Under the pieces are notes generated by a model that did not search any database, was not told the DNA's origin, and saw nothing but the letters and a program-made list of their open reading frames with translations. Source: Neobacillus niacini (lineage in GTDB: Bacteria > Bacillota > Bacilli > Bacillales > Cytobacillaceae). From it: a stretch of 64,000 nt of DNA. Below, in pieces: positions 16,700-25,724 of this stretch. Location of the stretch: NCBI RefSeq assembly GCF_000759675.1, contig NZ_BAWM01000152.1:482507-546506 (forward strand). Reading direction: 5' to 3'. Within the stretch, counting starts at the first letter, position 1. Every line of letters starts with the position of its first letter. The translations under genes and the position numbers were made by a program.

Positions 16700-18040
16700 C
16701 TATGAATGCGAGAAAAAGACGATTTTAATCGACTTTAACTGTAATTTTTCTACTTGTTTTAATAACGGCTGAAGGCTTTCAGCAGGTACTTCCCTCTCAA
16801 AAAAAACAAAGAGTTCATCATATTCCCCAGGAGGAATATTGTAAACAAAATGAGCAACATCCTGGTCCTCTGGATTAGGGAAACTGATTCCATGTCTTGC
16901 ACCATAGCCTTGGATATTTTGAATAAAGATCGGACTTCTTGTCGTTGAATGATAAAAGACATTTCTACCCATTTCCGCAGCTAATTTCATTGGGATATAC
17001 ATAAATTCCCCGGTTCCTAAACAAAGCGTTTTTGAACCCGTCCTATGTTCCCTTATCACATCAGCGGCATCATTTAATTTCTGATGAAGAGCAAGACTTG
17101 TATTGCTATTTATCCCAAAGCGGCCTGTTTCCATGATAAGTGGATTCTTATTTTTGGTGGAGACAGTTGCACTTTCAAAAAAGGATGATAATGATAGGAA
17201 TTCTATTAATGGTTCATTTTCATAGTTTCCAACTAGTTGATCCTTTTGTTCTGGAAGCTTACTAATCTCGTTTACTTGAACCTTTCCACTGATCAAACTT
17301 ACGATGTTTACTTTTATCCCGAGTGTTCTTTCTAGGTCTGTAAATTGTTGTTGGTTTTCCTCTGAACGCCAATCTAAAATAGATACAACGGTATATTCTC
17401 TCCTTGGAAACTGTGTCTGGATGGATTGGATAATATTGATTGCCGTTTTTCCAGTAGTCATTTCATCATCTACTAAAATGATTTCGCGTTCATTATCAAT
17501 CATGTCTATCGGAATATAGCAGCGATGCGAGGTAGCATGGGAATGCTCTTCTTCAAAGGTTATACAAGGTGTTAGACTAGTAATCTCTTCCCTCGTCGTA
17601 TGGAAATACTCCGCTTCTTCAAAGCAATCAAAAAATGCGTGACCAAGTGAAGTCGCAGTCTCAGCAAATCCAATTACAACCGGGTTAACAGACTTAGGGA
17701 TAAAAGAAACGCTTTGAAAATCAGTTTCTTTTTGCTCAAAAGACCTGACCAGCCTCTCTGTTACCTGACCATTCAGACCTTTAATACTTTCTGCATATCT
17801 TGCGGCAAGTAATGCTGCCGTTATAAGTCCTTTTTGTGGATTAATGGGTAAATGCTTCCCAAGAACTTTACTAACAAATAAAAACGAACGTTTTTTATTG
17901 ATTCTTGCTGCCATTGTAAACAGTTCTTCAAGAGGTAACTGATATGGGTTAGCAGTTACATTGATGTCTACGGTTATCGAATCAAGAATTGTATACGTAT
18001 ACGTCTTTTTTGATAAGGTCGATATTTGTGTAACCTTCAT
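16700..18040 (-). CDS. Phosphoribosyltransferase with TRSP domain (ter module)
   Basis: 446 aa. PRPP-binding loop EIILVDDEMTTGKTAINII around residue 193, preceded by the usual Rossmann-like strands. A C-terminal region (about 300-446) with CLGTGEFMYIPMKLA and TRSPIF corresponds to the TRSP domain seen in ter operons. Likely forms an N-ribosidic bond in an unknown small molecule (inference). The ATG at 18040 lies inside the preceding gene (59-nt overlap); GGGGTG precedes it. Confidence 0.85.
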   Translation of the reverse strand: MKVTQISTLSKKTYTYTILDSITVDINVTANPYQLPLEELFTMAARINKKRSFLFVSKVLGKHLPINPQKGLITAALLAARYAESIKGLNGQVTERLVRSFEQKETDFQSVSFIPKSVNPVVIGFAETATSLGHAFFDCFEEAEYFHTTREEITSLTPCITFEEEHSHATSHRCYIPIDMIDNEREIILVDDEMTTGKTAINIIQSIQTQFPRREYTVVSILDWRSEENQQQFTDLERTLGIKVNIVSLISGKVQVNEISKLPEQKDQLVGNYENEPLIEFLSLSSFFESATVSTKNKNPLIMETGRFGINSNTSLALHQKLNDAADVIREHRTGSKTLCLGTGEFMYIPMKLAAEMGRNVFYHSTTRSPIFIQNIQGYGARHGISFPNPEDQDVAHFVYNIPPGEYDELFVFFEREVPAESLQPLLKQVEKLQLKSIKIVFFSHS

Positions 18041-19184
18041 GTAGCACCCCGTAAAGCTGAGATTTTAATAAAATTTTTTTTGCCCAAAATAAATGTGGCT
18101 TAATTTCATTCATCTTATTTGAAAAATTACTTTTCTTGACTCCATTTGTACCGTTTTCTGCTTCTACAATTGAACACGCGTCGATATATTCCTCGTATGT
18201 AACAACATTAAGAGCCTGGACTGCTTTAATATGGGTAGGATGGATGATTGTTTTTCCTGTTAGTCCATTGGCAATGTCCATTAAAACCTCTCTAATTAGA
18301 CCATCCATATTTTGATCAATTAATTCAGCCCGCAATTTTAAGCCTTCATCACCATAACGTTCACGGAAAGGAGTTTGCCTAAGCTGCGGCTTTAGCATTC
18401 TTGGCTTTGAGTAGAAATACTCCCACACAGGTCCTGAAATTACATAAGGACTTTCAGACCGTTGAAAAACATTAATAATATCAGCAATACAATCTCGTAA
18501 TACAGCAATATCGTAAACAGTGGTATCTACACTTCTGCGAATTCCATACAATCCGCAAAAATCAGTTGCTCCAATTCGTACATTCAATATATTATCCTTA
18601 TTCCGATCAAGCAGATGTTTTATCGCCATTAATTCTGTCATTCTTGTTTCTTTTTGTATGATTTTATCACTTTCAAGAATAGGCATGGCATAAAAAGGTT
18701 TGTGCTCTGTGTGAATATTGACAACCTCAGCTAATAAGTCTTCACCAGACTCTGCGTTAAATTTCGGTAAAACCACTCCAGTTAACAATACAATCGCATT
18801 CCCTAATTGTTCCTTGATCGCTTTTAGTTGATCTATATTCCGAATCCGGATAAACATAAGTGGTAAATCGTCAATCGTTAAATAATTCTTGTTGATTTCA
18901 CCATACAATTTTAGCAGTTCCTCAACTAACAGTTCTTCTGCTTTTTTAACTTCGATATCACCAACAGCATCCTCCAGGTCTATTACCAGTGATGTTAATC
19001 CTTCATGCTTTTTTGAAAGGAGATCTTGATGAATATTCGGACGAGTTGCCGGCATGTATAGAGTTGCACCAAGACCATAAGATAAAAGCTCCCGATCACT
19101 ATATTTGTTAAATTCCTTCGGCTTTTGAAAGAATAATGCCTCAAGCTCATTTTCATAAAAATAGGTAAAATACTTCATTCTCAA
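17982..19184 (-). CDS. HpcH/HpaI aldolase / citrate lyase beta-like protein (ter module)
   Basis: 400 aa. TIM-barrel family motifs: LVIDLEDAVGD (metal-binding glutamate/aspartate), MFIRIRNID, and IGATDFCGLYGIRR. Longer than the standard 250-300 aa citrate-lyase beta subunit, as ter-operon members are. Reaction unknown; presumably C-C bond cleavage or formation on an acyl or keto-acid substrate. First gene of the four-gene biosynthetic run (aldolase, TRSP-PRTase, StiP, HAD), behind a terminator. Confidence 0.85.
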   Translation of the reverse strand: MRMKYFTYFYENELEALFFQKPKEFNKYSDRELLSYGLGATLYMPATRPNIHQDLLSKKHEGLTSLVIDLEDAVGDIEVKKAEELLVEELLKLYGEINKNYLTIDDLPLMFIRIRNIDQLKAIKEQLGNAIVLLTGVVLPKFNAESGEDLLAEVVNIHTEHKPFYAMPILESDKIIQKETRMTELMAIKHLLDRNKDNILNVRIGATDFCGLYGIRRSVDTTVYDIAVLRDCIADIINVFQRSESPYVISGPVWEYFYSKPRMLKPQLRQTPFRERYGDEGLKLRAELIDQNMDGLIREVLMDIANGLTGKTIIHPTHIKAVQALNVVTYEEYIDACSIVEAENGTNGVKKSNFSNKMNEIKPHLFWAKKILLKSQLYGVLHEGYTNIDLIKKDVYVYNS

Positions 19185-19204
19185 ATACTCCTTTAATAAA
19201 AAAG

Positions 19205-19235
19205 AATGGGGACGGACTTTCGTCTGCTCCCCATT
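19205..19235 (-). terminator. Terminator between terC and the aldolase gene
   Basis: 8-bp outer stem AATGGGGA / TCCCCATT and inner GGAC / GTCT pairing, followed by TTCTTTTTT on the minus strand. Partial readthrough would link terD-terC with the biosynthetic genes. Confidence 0.8.
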
Positions 19236-19254
19236 TTATGTCGTACGTCCATAA

Positions 19255-20019
19255 TTATGATTCTTTGCCCACTTCTTTCTTTTTGTTCATGAAATGAACA
19301 ATGAAAGTCGCTCCAAATACAAGTAGTAAAATAACAAAGAATGTGATATGACTAACATGAATACCGAAGACACCGGCAAACATTTTTGCAGATATTAATA
19401 GAATCAAAATATAAGCTGATGTCTCAAGCTCTGGAATACGATCAATTAATGCCAAGAAAACTCCGGCAACACCACGCATCATAAGAACCCCAAGCATACC
19501 ACCAAGCAACAGCACCCAAACCTCATTGCTAATTCCGAATGCAGCTAGAACACTGTCAACGGAAAACGCAATATCCATTAATTCTACTGCAGCAACTGTT
19601 CCCCAAAAGGTTCCAAATAGTCGAATGAGCAAGCCCTTTTGGTTAATCCCGTGCTCTTCCCCTTCTTCTACCTGACTTGCTTTCCGTTTATCAATAAAAT
19701 ACTTAATTGCTAACCAAGCAAGATAAGCAGCTCCTAAAACTTTAACCACTGTAAATTTAATTAAATAAACCCCAATTCCAATTGCGATAAAACGGAATAT
19801 ATAAGCACCAAGTAAACCATAAAAAAGTGCTCTTTTACGTTGTTCCGGCGGTAAGTGTTTTACCATTACAGCTAGAACAAGAGCATTATCGGCTGACAAT
19901 AACCCTTCGAGAATAACTAGGGTAGCGATTAATCCCCAGTTAACCGGATTTGAAAGAACCTCAACCCAATGTTGCCAGTCAAAAAATAGTGAATAAGTTT
20001 CAATTATTCCTTCCCACAT
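19255..20019 (-). CDS. TerC family integral membrane protein (YceF-like)
   Basis: 254 aa, seven or more TM helices. Family motifs VILEGLLSADNALVLAVM (acidic residues in a helix) and ELMDIAFSVDSVLAAFG repeat the TerC pattern. TerC proteins associate with TerD; some export manganese or help metallate secreted enzymes. Downstream of TerD with a terminator between. Confidence 0.92.
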   Translation of the reverse strand: MWEGIIETYSLFFDWQHWVEVLSNPVNWGLIATLVILEGLLSADNALVLAVMVKHLPPEQRKRALFYGLLGAYIFRFIAIGIGVYLIKFTVVKVLGAAYLAWLAIKYFIDKRKASQVEEGEEHGINQKGLLIRLFGTFWGTVAAVELMDIAFSVDSVLAAFGISNEVWVLLLGGMLGVLMMRGVAGVFLALIDRIPELETSAYILILLISAKMFAGVFGIHVSHITFFVILLLVFGATFIVHFMNKKKEVGKES

Positions 20020-20055
20020 TAAAAAAATTCCTCCCGGATGTATATGTTTTCTTTC

Positions 20056-20081
20056 AAAGACCCAGCAAGCGCTGGGTCTTT
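20056..20081 (-). terminator. Terminator between terD and terC
   Basis: Perfect 11-bp stem AAAGACCCAGC / GCTGGGTCTTT with AAGC loop. Confidence 0.85.
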
Positions 20082-20093
20082 ATTTTCTAGCTG

Positions 20094-20675
20094 TTATCCT
20101 ACCTGCAATCCGAAGTCTGTTGCTAATGCTGCAAGGCCGCCTTGATAGCCGCTGCCAATTGCGCTAAATTTCCATTCACCGTTATGACGATATAGTTCGC
20201 CAACAACTACCGCTGTTTCGATAGAGAAATCTTCTCCTAAATCATAACGGATCAATTCCTCACCAGTTGCTTCATTAAAAATACGGGCATATGCATTAGA
20301 TACTTGACCAAAGTTTTGGTTTCTTGCTGCTGCATCATGAATCGTAATTGTAAAGGTAACACGTTGAATTGTAGCAGGAATTGCTGTTAGATTGATGTTT
20401 ACTTGCTCATCATCACCATCACCTGCACCAGTACGGTTATCTCCATTATGTACAACTGCACCATTCGCACCTTGTGGATTATTGTAGAACACAAAGTCAG
20501 TTTCATTTGTAACCTTACCATTTTCTCCTAATAAGAATACGGATGAATCTAAGTCGAAATCATTACCGCCATCATATTTATTCGTATCCCAGCCTAATCC
20601 AACTACTACATTTGTTAATCCAGGATTTGTTTTTGTTAAATCAACTTTTTGACCTTTTGATAAACTAATTGCCAT
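20094..20675 (-). CDS. TerD family stress protein (paralogue 3)
   Basis: 193 aa. ISLSKGQKVDLTKTNPGL, GWDTNKYDGGNDFDLDSSVF and GDNRTGAGDGDDEQV give a complete calcium-binding TerD domain, about as in paralogue 1. Lead gene of the locus, with a strong GGAGG ribosome site and an ECF-sigma-type promoter about 35-60 bp upstream. Confidence 0.94.
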   Translation of the reverse strand: MAISLSKGQKVDLTKTNPGLTNVVVGLGWDTNKYDGGNDFDLDSSVFLLGENGKVTNETDFVFYNNPQGANGAVVHNGDNRTGAGDGDDEQVNINLTAIPATIQRVTFTITIHDAAARNQNFGQVSNAYARIFNEATGEELIRYDLGEDFSIETAVVVGELYRHNGEWKFSAIGSGYQGGLAALATDFGLQVG

Positions 20676-20707
20676 TTTTTCATTCCTCCATTTTAGGTAA
20701 TAGTCTA

Positions 20708-20735
20708 TATACGAGTTTCTCTAAGAAAGGTTTCA
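20708..20735 (-). promoter_or_regulatory. ECF-sigma (sigma-W/M/X type) promoter of terD
   Basis: On the minus strand TGAAAC (20735-20730), exactly 16 bp, CGTATA (20713-20708). This matches the consensus of B. subtilis ECF sigma factors. The B. subtilis yceCDEFGH operon is known to be under ECF sigma and sigma-B control, which supports the call. Confidence 0.8.
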
Positions 20736-20775
20736 ATAATTATAATAAAACTTTTTTCTCTTCTTTAGCAAATCG

Positions 20776-21354
20776 TTAACTCATCCACTTTGGCGGGGTA
20801 TTTTTATCCCAATAGATCGATCCTAGCTCATGATGACTTTGGAACCCGTCATGATAGGTATGGTAATGAAAATTAAACCAGTATCCAGCTTGTGGTGGAT
20901 TATCCCTTCTAACATGAAAACGAAGAACATCCGAATTTGTATCACTATTTTTAATGTTAAAAATCTTCTCTGATTGACCTTTTCCCGGTGTCTCAGTGAT
21001 AGCCAAGTTTAGCAAATCCTCTGTTGGGAACTGAGCGGCTGTTTCCTGTAATGCTTTTTCAATATTTGGCATGATAATTTCCCTAAATTCATTTTCAATG
21101 ACAGGTTTAATCCTTGTGCCAAATTTTTGATAGGATTGCTGCTCTGCTTGTTTAAGTAACTCCTCAAGAATCTGTTCTTTATTAACCTGAGATTCTTCAA
21201 AGTAGCTAGTTTGTAGGGATGGAACTGATTCAACTGTGTCTCTCTCATTAGGTTTCTCAGCATTTACGTTATTTATTAATTGAGTCGGTGTAATAAGACC
21301 AAATGTTAAAAGTGAAACTAGTACGACAACTGATTTACGAATCCACTTATTCAT
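20776..21354 (-). CDS. ypjP: YpjP family protein
   Basis: 192 aa. N-terminal signal or anchor (VVLVSLLTFGLITP), a glutamine/glutamate-rich helical middle, and a conserved end with FHVRRD, NFHYHTYHDGF and LGSIYWDKNTPPKWMS. The histidine-rich end may bind metal, but this is inference. Function unknown. In B. subtilis ypjP lies close to thyB-dfrA; here the ter locus separates them. Confidence 0.8.
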   Translation of the reverse strand: MNKWIRKSVVVLVSLLTFGLITPTQLINNVNAEKPNERDTVESVPSLQTSYFEESQVNKEQILEELLKQAEQQSYQKFGTRIKPVIENEFREIIMPNIEKALQETAAQFPTEDLLNLAITETPGKGQSEKIFNIKNSDTNSDVLRFHVRRDNPPQAGYWFNFHYHTYHDGFQSHHELGSIYWDKNTPPKWMS

Positions 21355-21536
21355 CTATATTCCCCTTTGTACCTGGAAGAATTCAAGTAATTTTTCCGAT
21401 ATTTTTTTGACTTCTACCAATTATTATACTTCTTTTGTTGGCAAAATGGAAAAATCATTTCTTACAGATTAGTAGAAATTCTTATTTTTCAAGATTCCCT
21501 GCTGTGGTAACAAACATTTCCTTAAAAAACTCCAAA

Positions 21537-21562
21537 AAAAAGGACGTCGTATGACATCCTTT
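21537..21562 (-). terminator. Bacilliredoxin gene terminator
   Basis: 11-bp stem AAAAGGACGTC / GACATCCTTTT (one mismatch), loop GTAT, followed by seven T on the minus strand. Confidence 0.85.
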
Positions 21563-21996
21563 TAGCAATTGGTTTCAAATGCAGCCTTTAAATTATCCAT
21601 AATGGATTCCATTGGCATGCCTTCAATATCATGACGTGGAATAAAGTGTACCACTTTATTTCCTTTCAATAATGCCATTGATGGAGATGAAGGCTCAATC
21701 CCCTCAAAATACTCGCGCATTTTTGCTGTTGCTTCTTTATCCTGTCCAGCAAAGACTGTTACAAGGTGATCTGGTTTTTTATCACTTGTTAGAACGGCTT
21801 GAGTTGCAGCAGGTCTTGCAAGTCCAGCCGCACATCCGCAAACCGAATTCACAACGACAAGTGTTGTTCCACTCGCATTTTCCATATAGTTTTCCACTTC
21901 ATCGTCAGTTGTAAGTTCTTGAAATCCTGTTCTTGTTAATTCCTCACGCATTGGTAACACCATTTGTCTCATGTATTCTTCATATGCCATTGACAT
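21562..21996 (-). CDS. brxA: Bacilliredoxin BrxA (YphP/YqiW family)
   Basis: 144 aa, thioredoxin fold. The active-site CGC motif is in VNSVCGCAAGLARPA; SPSMALLKGNKVVHFIPRH is the conserved second half. Removes bacillithiol from mixed disulfides on oxidised cytoplasmic proteins. YphP and YqiW are paralogues; position near ypgR supports YphP. Confidence 0.92.
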   Translation of the reverse strand: MSMAYEEYMRQMVLPMREELTRTGFQELTTDDEVENYMENASGTTLVVVNSVCGCAAGLARPAATQAVLTSDKKPDHLVTVFAGQDKEATAKMREYFEGIEPSSPSMALLKGNKVVHFIPRHDIEGMPMESIMDNLKAAFETNC

Positions 21997-22059
21997 TATA
22001 AAAACCTCACTTTCTATATTTGCAGTTTACTATATCTAATTTGATAAGTGCAATTACTA

Positions 22060-23205
22060 TCAACTTTCTGATTTTCTAGCTTCAGTCATTTGCTTCCATA
22101 CAGAACCTTTAGCAGCTTCGCCGCCTTCAATCCTTTCAATGGCCATTTTGATTTGCATGCTGACCTCAAATTCAGAATCATTTTCGGCTGCCTTTAAGGC
22201 TGGCAATGACTTTTCATCTCCCACTTCATACAAAAACATCGCAGCCCTCCAACGAACCAATTTACTTGAGTCTTGAAGTGCTTGGACCATCTCTTCACTT
22301 GCTTCAGGGAAACCAAGATCGGATAAGCAATCACCAGCAGTCCTGCGAACTGTGACCGTCTTATCCTTTAAAGCCTTATATAATAAAGGTAATACTGCTA
22401 GGTTCCTTACCATACCCAGGTAAACCGTGGCAAGTCGGCGATTTGATGGCTTTTCATCTGCTAACGCCTTTTCTAACACTGGTAAATCCTCAATCTCAGG
22501 TTGAGCCATTTGTTCAAGCAGCTGATAACGAATTTGCCAATCGGGATTGTCTAATGATTCAAGTGTTACCTTTTTGCGTTCTAGTATCGGCTTCTGTTTG
22601 GCAGCAGATTCCTTTGTTTGTGCTTTGGATACCAGATCCTCAAGCCGCTCAGCAGGATAAGCAGCAATTAGTTCTTCCACAACTTCCTGACCAATTTGAT
22701 CAAATTCACCATAGCGAACACCTTTTTGATCCCATCTACGGAGCAGGATATAATTTTCGTCTGGAAGCTGTGTTCGTTCTCTTGCTTTTAAAAAGTATTC
22801 AGGCATCCCAAATCTTTTTTCTGTAGAACCATCAGTTAGCTTTACCTGAAGAGGGATATCCTTAAACATTTGGACCTCCACTTTGATTTCTCCAAAGTGT
22901 TCGTCTAATTTGTTCTGGGACCCAGTTGATTGCTCTGCTGTTTCACCAAACGCATGACGGACTTGTGGTAATAAATCCTTCCAGTCGAATTTCGCATTTC
23001 GTTCAACAGCAAGGAAATCAGCCACATGATATACACCTTTAATCCCTTCAATCTGAAGGATGTTTTGAATAATACCGGGTGCGGTAGCTGCTATTTCTTT
23101 TTTATAATTATGGCTTTTTCCCATTGGTAGTTCTTGATCTAAGATAATTTTCATTGTATTTGGGCTTGGAGTTGGTTCAATACCCTTAATTTTCAACAAG
23201 ATCAC
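22060..23205 (-). CDS. YpgR / conserved virulence factor C family: Nfu N-domain plus HEAT repeats
   Basis: 381 aa. Residues 1-85 form a scaffold Nfu/NifU N-terminal-like domain (EPTPSPNTMKI). About 215-360 contain HEAT-like repeats (RYQLLEQM, LPVLEKAL, VRRTAGDCL, VRWRAAMFLYEVGD). Called CvfC in Staphylococcus aureus, where it affects virulence-gene expression; biochemical role unknown. Cytoplasmic. Adjacent to brxA as in B. subtilis. Confidence 0.85.
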   Translation of the reverse strand: MILLKIKGIEPTPSPNTMKIILDQELPMGKSHNYKKEIAATAPGIIQNILQIEGIKGVYHVADFLAVERNAKFDWKDLLPQVRHAFGETAEQSTGSQNKLDEHFGEIKVEVQMFKDIPLQVKLTDGSTEKRFGMPEYFLKARERTQLPDENYILLRRWDQKGVRYGEFDQIGQEVVEELIAAYPAERLEDLVSKAQTKESAAKQKPILERKKVTLESLDNPDWQIRYQLLEQMAQPEIEDLPVLEKALADEKPSNRRLATVYLGMVRNLAVLPLLYKALKDKTVTVRRTAGDCLSDLGFPEASEEMVQALQDSSKLVRWRAAMFLYEVGDEKSLPALKAAENDSEFEVSMQIKMAIERIEGGEAAKGSVWKQMTEARKSES

Positions 23206-23275
23206 CTATTCTTTTATTTATCATAGATAAGTTTACCACATGAAAATAGTACATTCACGATAGATGCTCTTGGAT

Positions 23276-23878
23276 TTACCCTTTTAGTATCCTCCGTGCT
23301 TCAAGTAATCGCTGTAACCCAGTAATAATTTCAACCGCAATAAAAACGATCGTCCAAAAAGCTAAATTCCCTTGAAAGAGGACCATTAAGGAAAATAATA
23401 TAAACCCTTCCGTTCTTTCTGCCAAACCTGGCTGATAATAAAAAGATTTATAACTTTCTTTTTCCGCAAGAGCTCCTACAGTTAAAAAAACCGTCATCGT
23501 AAAAATAATCGATACAGCCAGTAGAAGTAATAAGAATAATATAGTTGGTTCCGGGTGAACCATTGCCAATGCTACAAGTATTCCCACTTCTACCACACGA
23601 TCAAACGTAACATCCAATATCGTTCCCCATGACGAGGATGATTTGCTTTGTCTTGCCATACTGCCATCAACCGCATCTAGAAATCCTGAGATCCAAAGTA
23701 ATACAACAGCAACTATAGGTTGTCCTAAAAATACATAGATACTTGCTGTAATACCTATAAAAAAGGCCATATATGTAACATGATTCGCCGTTAATCCACT
23801 CTTTAATAAGTAATGTGCTGATTTAGAAATCATTGGTTGTACTGCTGCACGTCCATGTGTATCAAGCACACTGATCAC
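23276..23878 (-). CDS. CDP-alcohol phosphatidyltransferase (YnjF-like)
   Basis: 200 aa, about six TM helices. Catalytic motif DAVDGSMARQ...WGTILDVTFDR fits D-G-x2-A-R-x8-G-x3-D-x3-D with all four aspartates. Transfers a phosphatidyl group from CDP-diacylglycerol to an alcohol; acceptor unknown. Last gene of the long operon. In E. coli ynjF, same family, ends the ydjX-ynjF cluster, so the association is conserved across phyla. Confidence 0.85.
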   Translation of the reverse strand: MISVLDTHGRAAVQPMISKSAHYLLKSGLTANHVTYMAFFIGITASIYVFLGQPIVAVVLLWISGFLDAVDGSMARQSKSSSSWGTILDVTFDRVVEVGILVALAMVHPEPTILFLLLLLAVSIIFTMTVFLTVGALAEKESYKSFYYQPGLAERTEGFILFSLMVLFQGNLAFWTIVFIAVEIITGLQRLLEARRILKG

Positions 23879-23904
23879 TCCCTTCGAGGGTAAACTCTTC
23901 CTAA

Positions 23905-24924
23905 TTACTCAGAATACCAATAAATATGCTCGAACATTATCTTAATTTTTATACTTTCCTGCAAGGCTGGTACCTTGCTCCATCCAATGGTTGATACTTC
24001 GAGTGTCTCTGAGTTCGATTGAATGGTCAACGTATATCCTTCTCTATTTGGCTTTACCTTCATTATAAACCCTGAAATGATACTATATAACCCTTCCTTA
24101 ATACCGTTACTTGGGAGTTGCGATTCTTCATCAATAATTTGTAAATGATTGGAGTCGATCCAACCTCTATTCAATGTTTGCGGTAATGGTAAATCTCTTT
24201 GAAACCAATTTTGCCATTGTTGCTTTGAGAATCGATTAGGTAAAGATAAGAAATGGGCTATTTTTTCTGAATCTGGTTGTTGAAAGATCTCAGAGGGATT
24301 GCCAATTTGCTGTAACTTTCCTTCAAAAATAATACCGATACGGTCTGCAATCGATAAAGCTTCATCAATATAATGTGTAACCCATAAGATTGAAAACCCT
24401 AGTCTCCTTTGCAGCTGATATAACCACGAAATTAAATCCTCCCTAAGGGATGTATCCAATGATGCAAAAGGTTCGTCTAATAGCAGCAAATCCGGGTTGA
24501 GAATCAGTGCTCGTCCTAATGAAACGCGTTGCTGCTGCCCCCCAGATAACTGGTGAGGGTAGCGATTGCCCAAATTTTCAAGCTGCAAACTTTTTAAAAA
24601 GTTACCGGCTTGTAGCCTTCGTTCTTTCGTTGCTACTCCCTGCACTCGTAACCCAAAAGCAATGTTTTCTAAAACTGTCAGGTGTGGGAAAAGTCTTGGT
24701 TCTTGAAACACCAACCCCGTTGTTCCTATACCATTCTCCCATGAGATTCTCCCTGATGTTAACGATAATAATCCAGCGATCCCCTTTAAAAGTGTTGTTT
24801 TCCCACTTCCAGACGGACCCATTAACACAAATATTTCGCCCGGATGGATCGATAAAGATAAAGAGTTAATAATGCTGTCCTGATGAATTTTAATGGTTAC
24901 TTGATCCAAGTGCATGTTCCTCAC
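23905..24924 (-). CDS. ABC transporter ATP-binding protein (YnjD-like)
   Basis: 339 aa. Walker A GPSGSGKTTLLKG, signature LSGGQQQRVSLGRAL, Walker B LLLLDEPFASLD and H-loop WVTHYIDEA. A C-terminal TOBE-like extension from about 235. Powers the importer whose permeases and binding protein lie upstream. 4-nt overlap with the preceding permease. Confidence 0.9.
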   Translation of the reverse strand: MRNMHLDQVTIKIHQDSIINSLSLSIHPGEIFVLMGPSGSGKTTLLKGIAGLLSLTSGRISWENGIGTTGLVFQEPRLFPHLTVLENIAFGLRVQGVATKERRLQAGNFLKSLQLENLGNRYPHQLSGGQQQRVSLGRALILNPDLLLLDEPFASLDTSLREDLISWLYQLQRRLGFSILWVTHYIDEALSIADRIGIIFEGKLQQIGNPSEIFQQPDSEKIAHFLSLPNRFSKQQWQNWFQRDLPLPQTLNRGWIDSNHLQIIDEESQLPSNGIKEGLYSIISGFIMKVKPNREGYTLTIQSNSETLEVSTIGWSKVPALQESIKIKIMFEHIYWYSE

Positions 24925-25724
24925 CTACTCTCGTTAGTATTCTTTCTGTTATTGATTCGTAACAGAAGAAAATAAATGATTAATAGTAGTAATATTGGTG
25001 CAAAAAACAAAAGACTATATGCCGATACAATCGAAGAATTCCCGCTATTTGCATAAGGAAAGATTACTAGAGGAAGTGTGAGCAACGTTCCTCCACTCAT
25101 AATCCACGTAGGTAAATATTGGCTATATGAAACCACAAGGACCAAAAAACTTCCTAATAAAAACGATGGAACAAGTAATGGAAACTCAATCCACAAGAAT
25201 ATTTTCCATTCGTTTGCCCCTAAAATGGAAGCAGCTTCATTTAGTTTCTTTCCCATTAACCGATATTGAAACCAAATCGTTGCAACAAAATAGGGGAGCG
25301 TTACTAGGATATGAGCAATGGCAGTACTAACATAATCGTTTAAAAAATCTAATCTTAATGCAAAATCATGCATTCCGATAATTGAAATTGTGTAGGGAAT
25401 AAATAGCGGAGCAAGAAGTATGGAAAACACAATGTTCTTTCCAATAAATTCATTTTGCGCCAACGCCCTGGCAGCAGGAATTCCTAGTACAATGTTACCT
25501 AGCAAAGCTATGGCAGCCACAATGAAACTATTAAGAATTCCCTCGAATGCTCTACCAGAAATAGAAAAAAGGTACGTCCATGACTCGATGGTCCAGTTTT
25601 CTGGCATTAGTAATGGCCATGGCCAATGTTTGGTAAAACTCCAAATCACTAGTGGAATAAAGGGAAGCAAGATGAACAAAGTAAGAATTCCTATTAAAGT
25701 AATTTCTAAAGGTTTTTTTACCAT
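24921..25724 (-). CDS. ABC transporter permease (YnjC second half-like)
   Basis: 267 aa, six TM helices. The EAA loop is NEAASILGANEWKIFLWIEFPLL, here given as its core EAASILGANEW. Pairs with the permease immediately upstream (7-nt overlap). In E. coli ynjC encodes both halves in a single long protein. Confidence 0.88.
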   Translation of the reverse strand: MVKKPLEITLIGILTLFILLPFIPLVIWSFTKHWPWPLLMPENWTIESWTYLFSISGRAFEGILNSFIVAAIALLGNIVLGIPAARALAQNEFIGKNIVFSILLAPLFIPYTISIIGMHDFALRLDFLNDYVSTAIAHILVTLPYFVATIWFQYRLMGKKLNEAASILGANEWKIFLWIEFPLLVPSFLLGSFLVLVVSYSQYLPTWIMSGGTLLTLPLVIFPYANSGNSSIVSAYSLLFFAPILLLLIIYFLLLRINNRKNTNESR

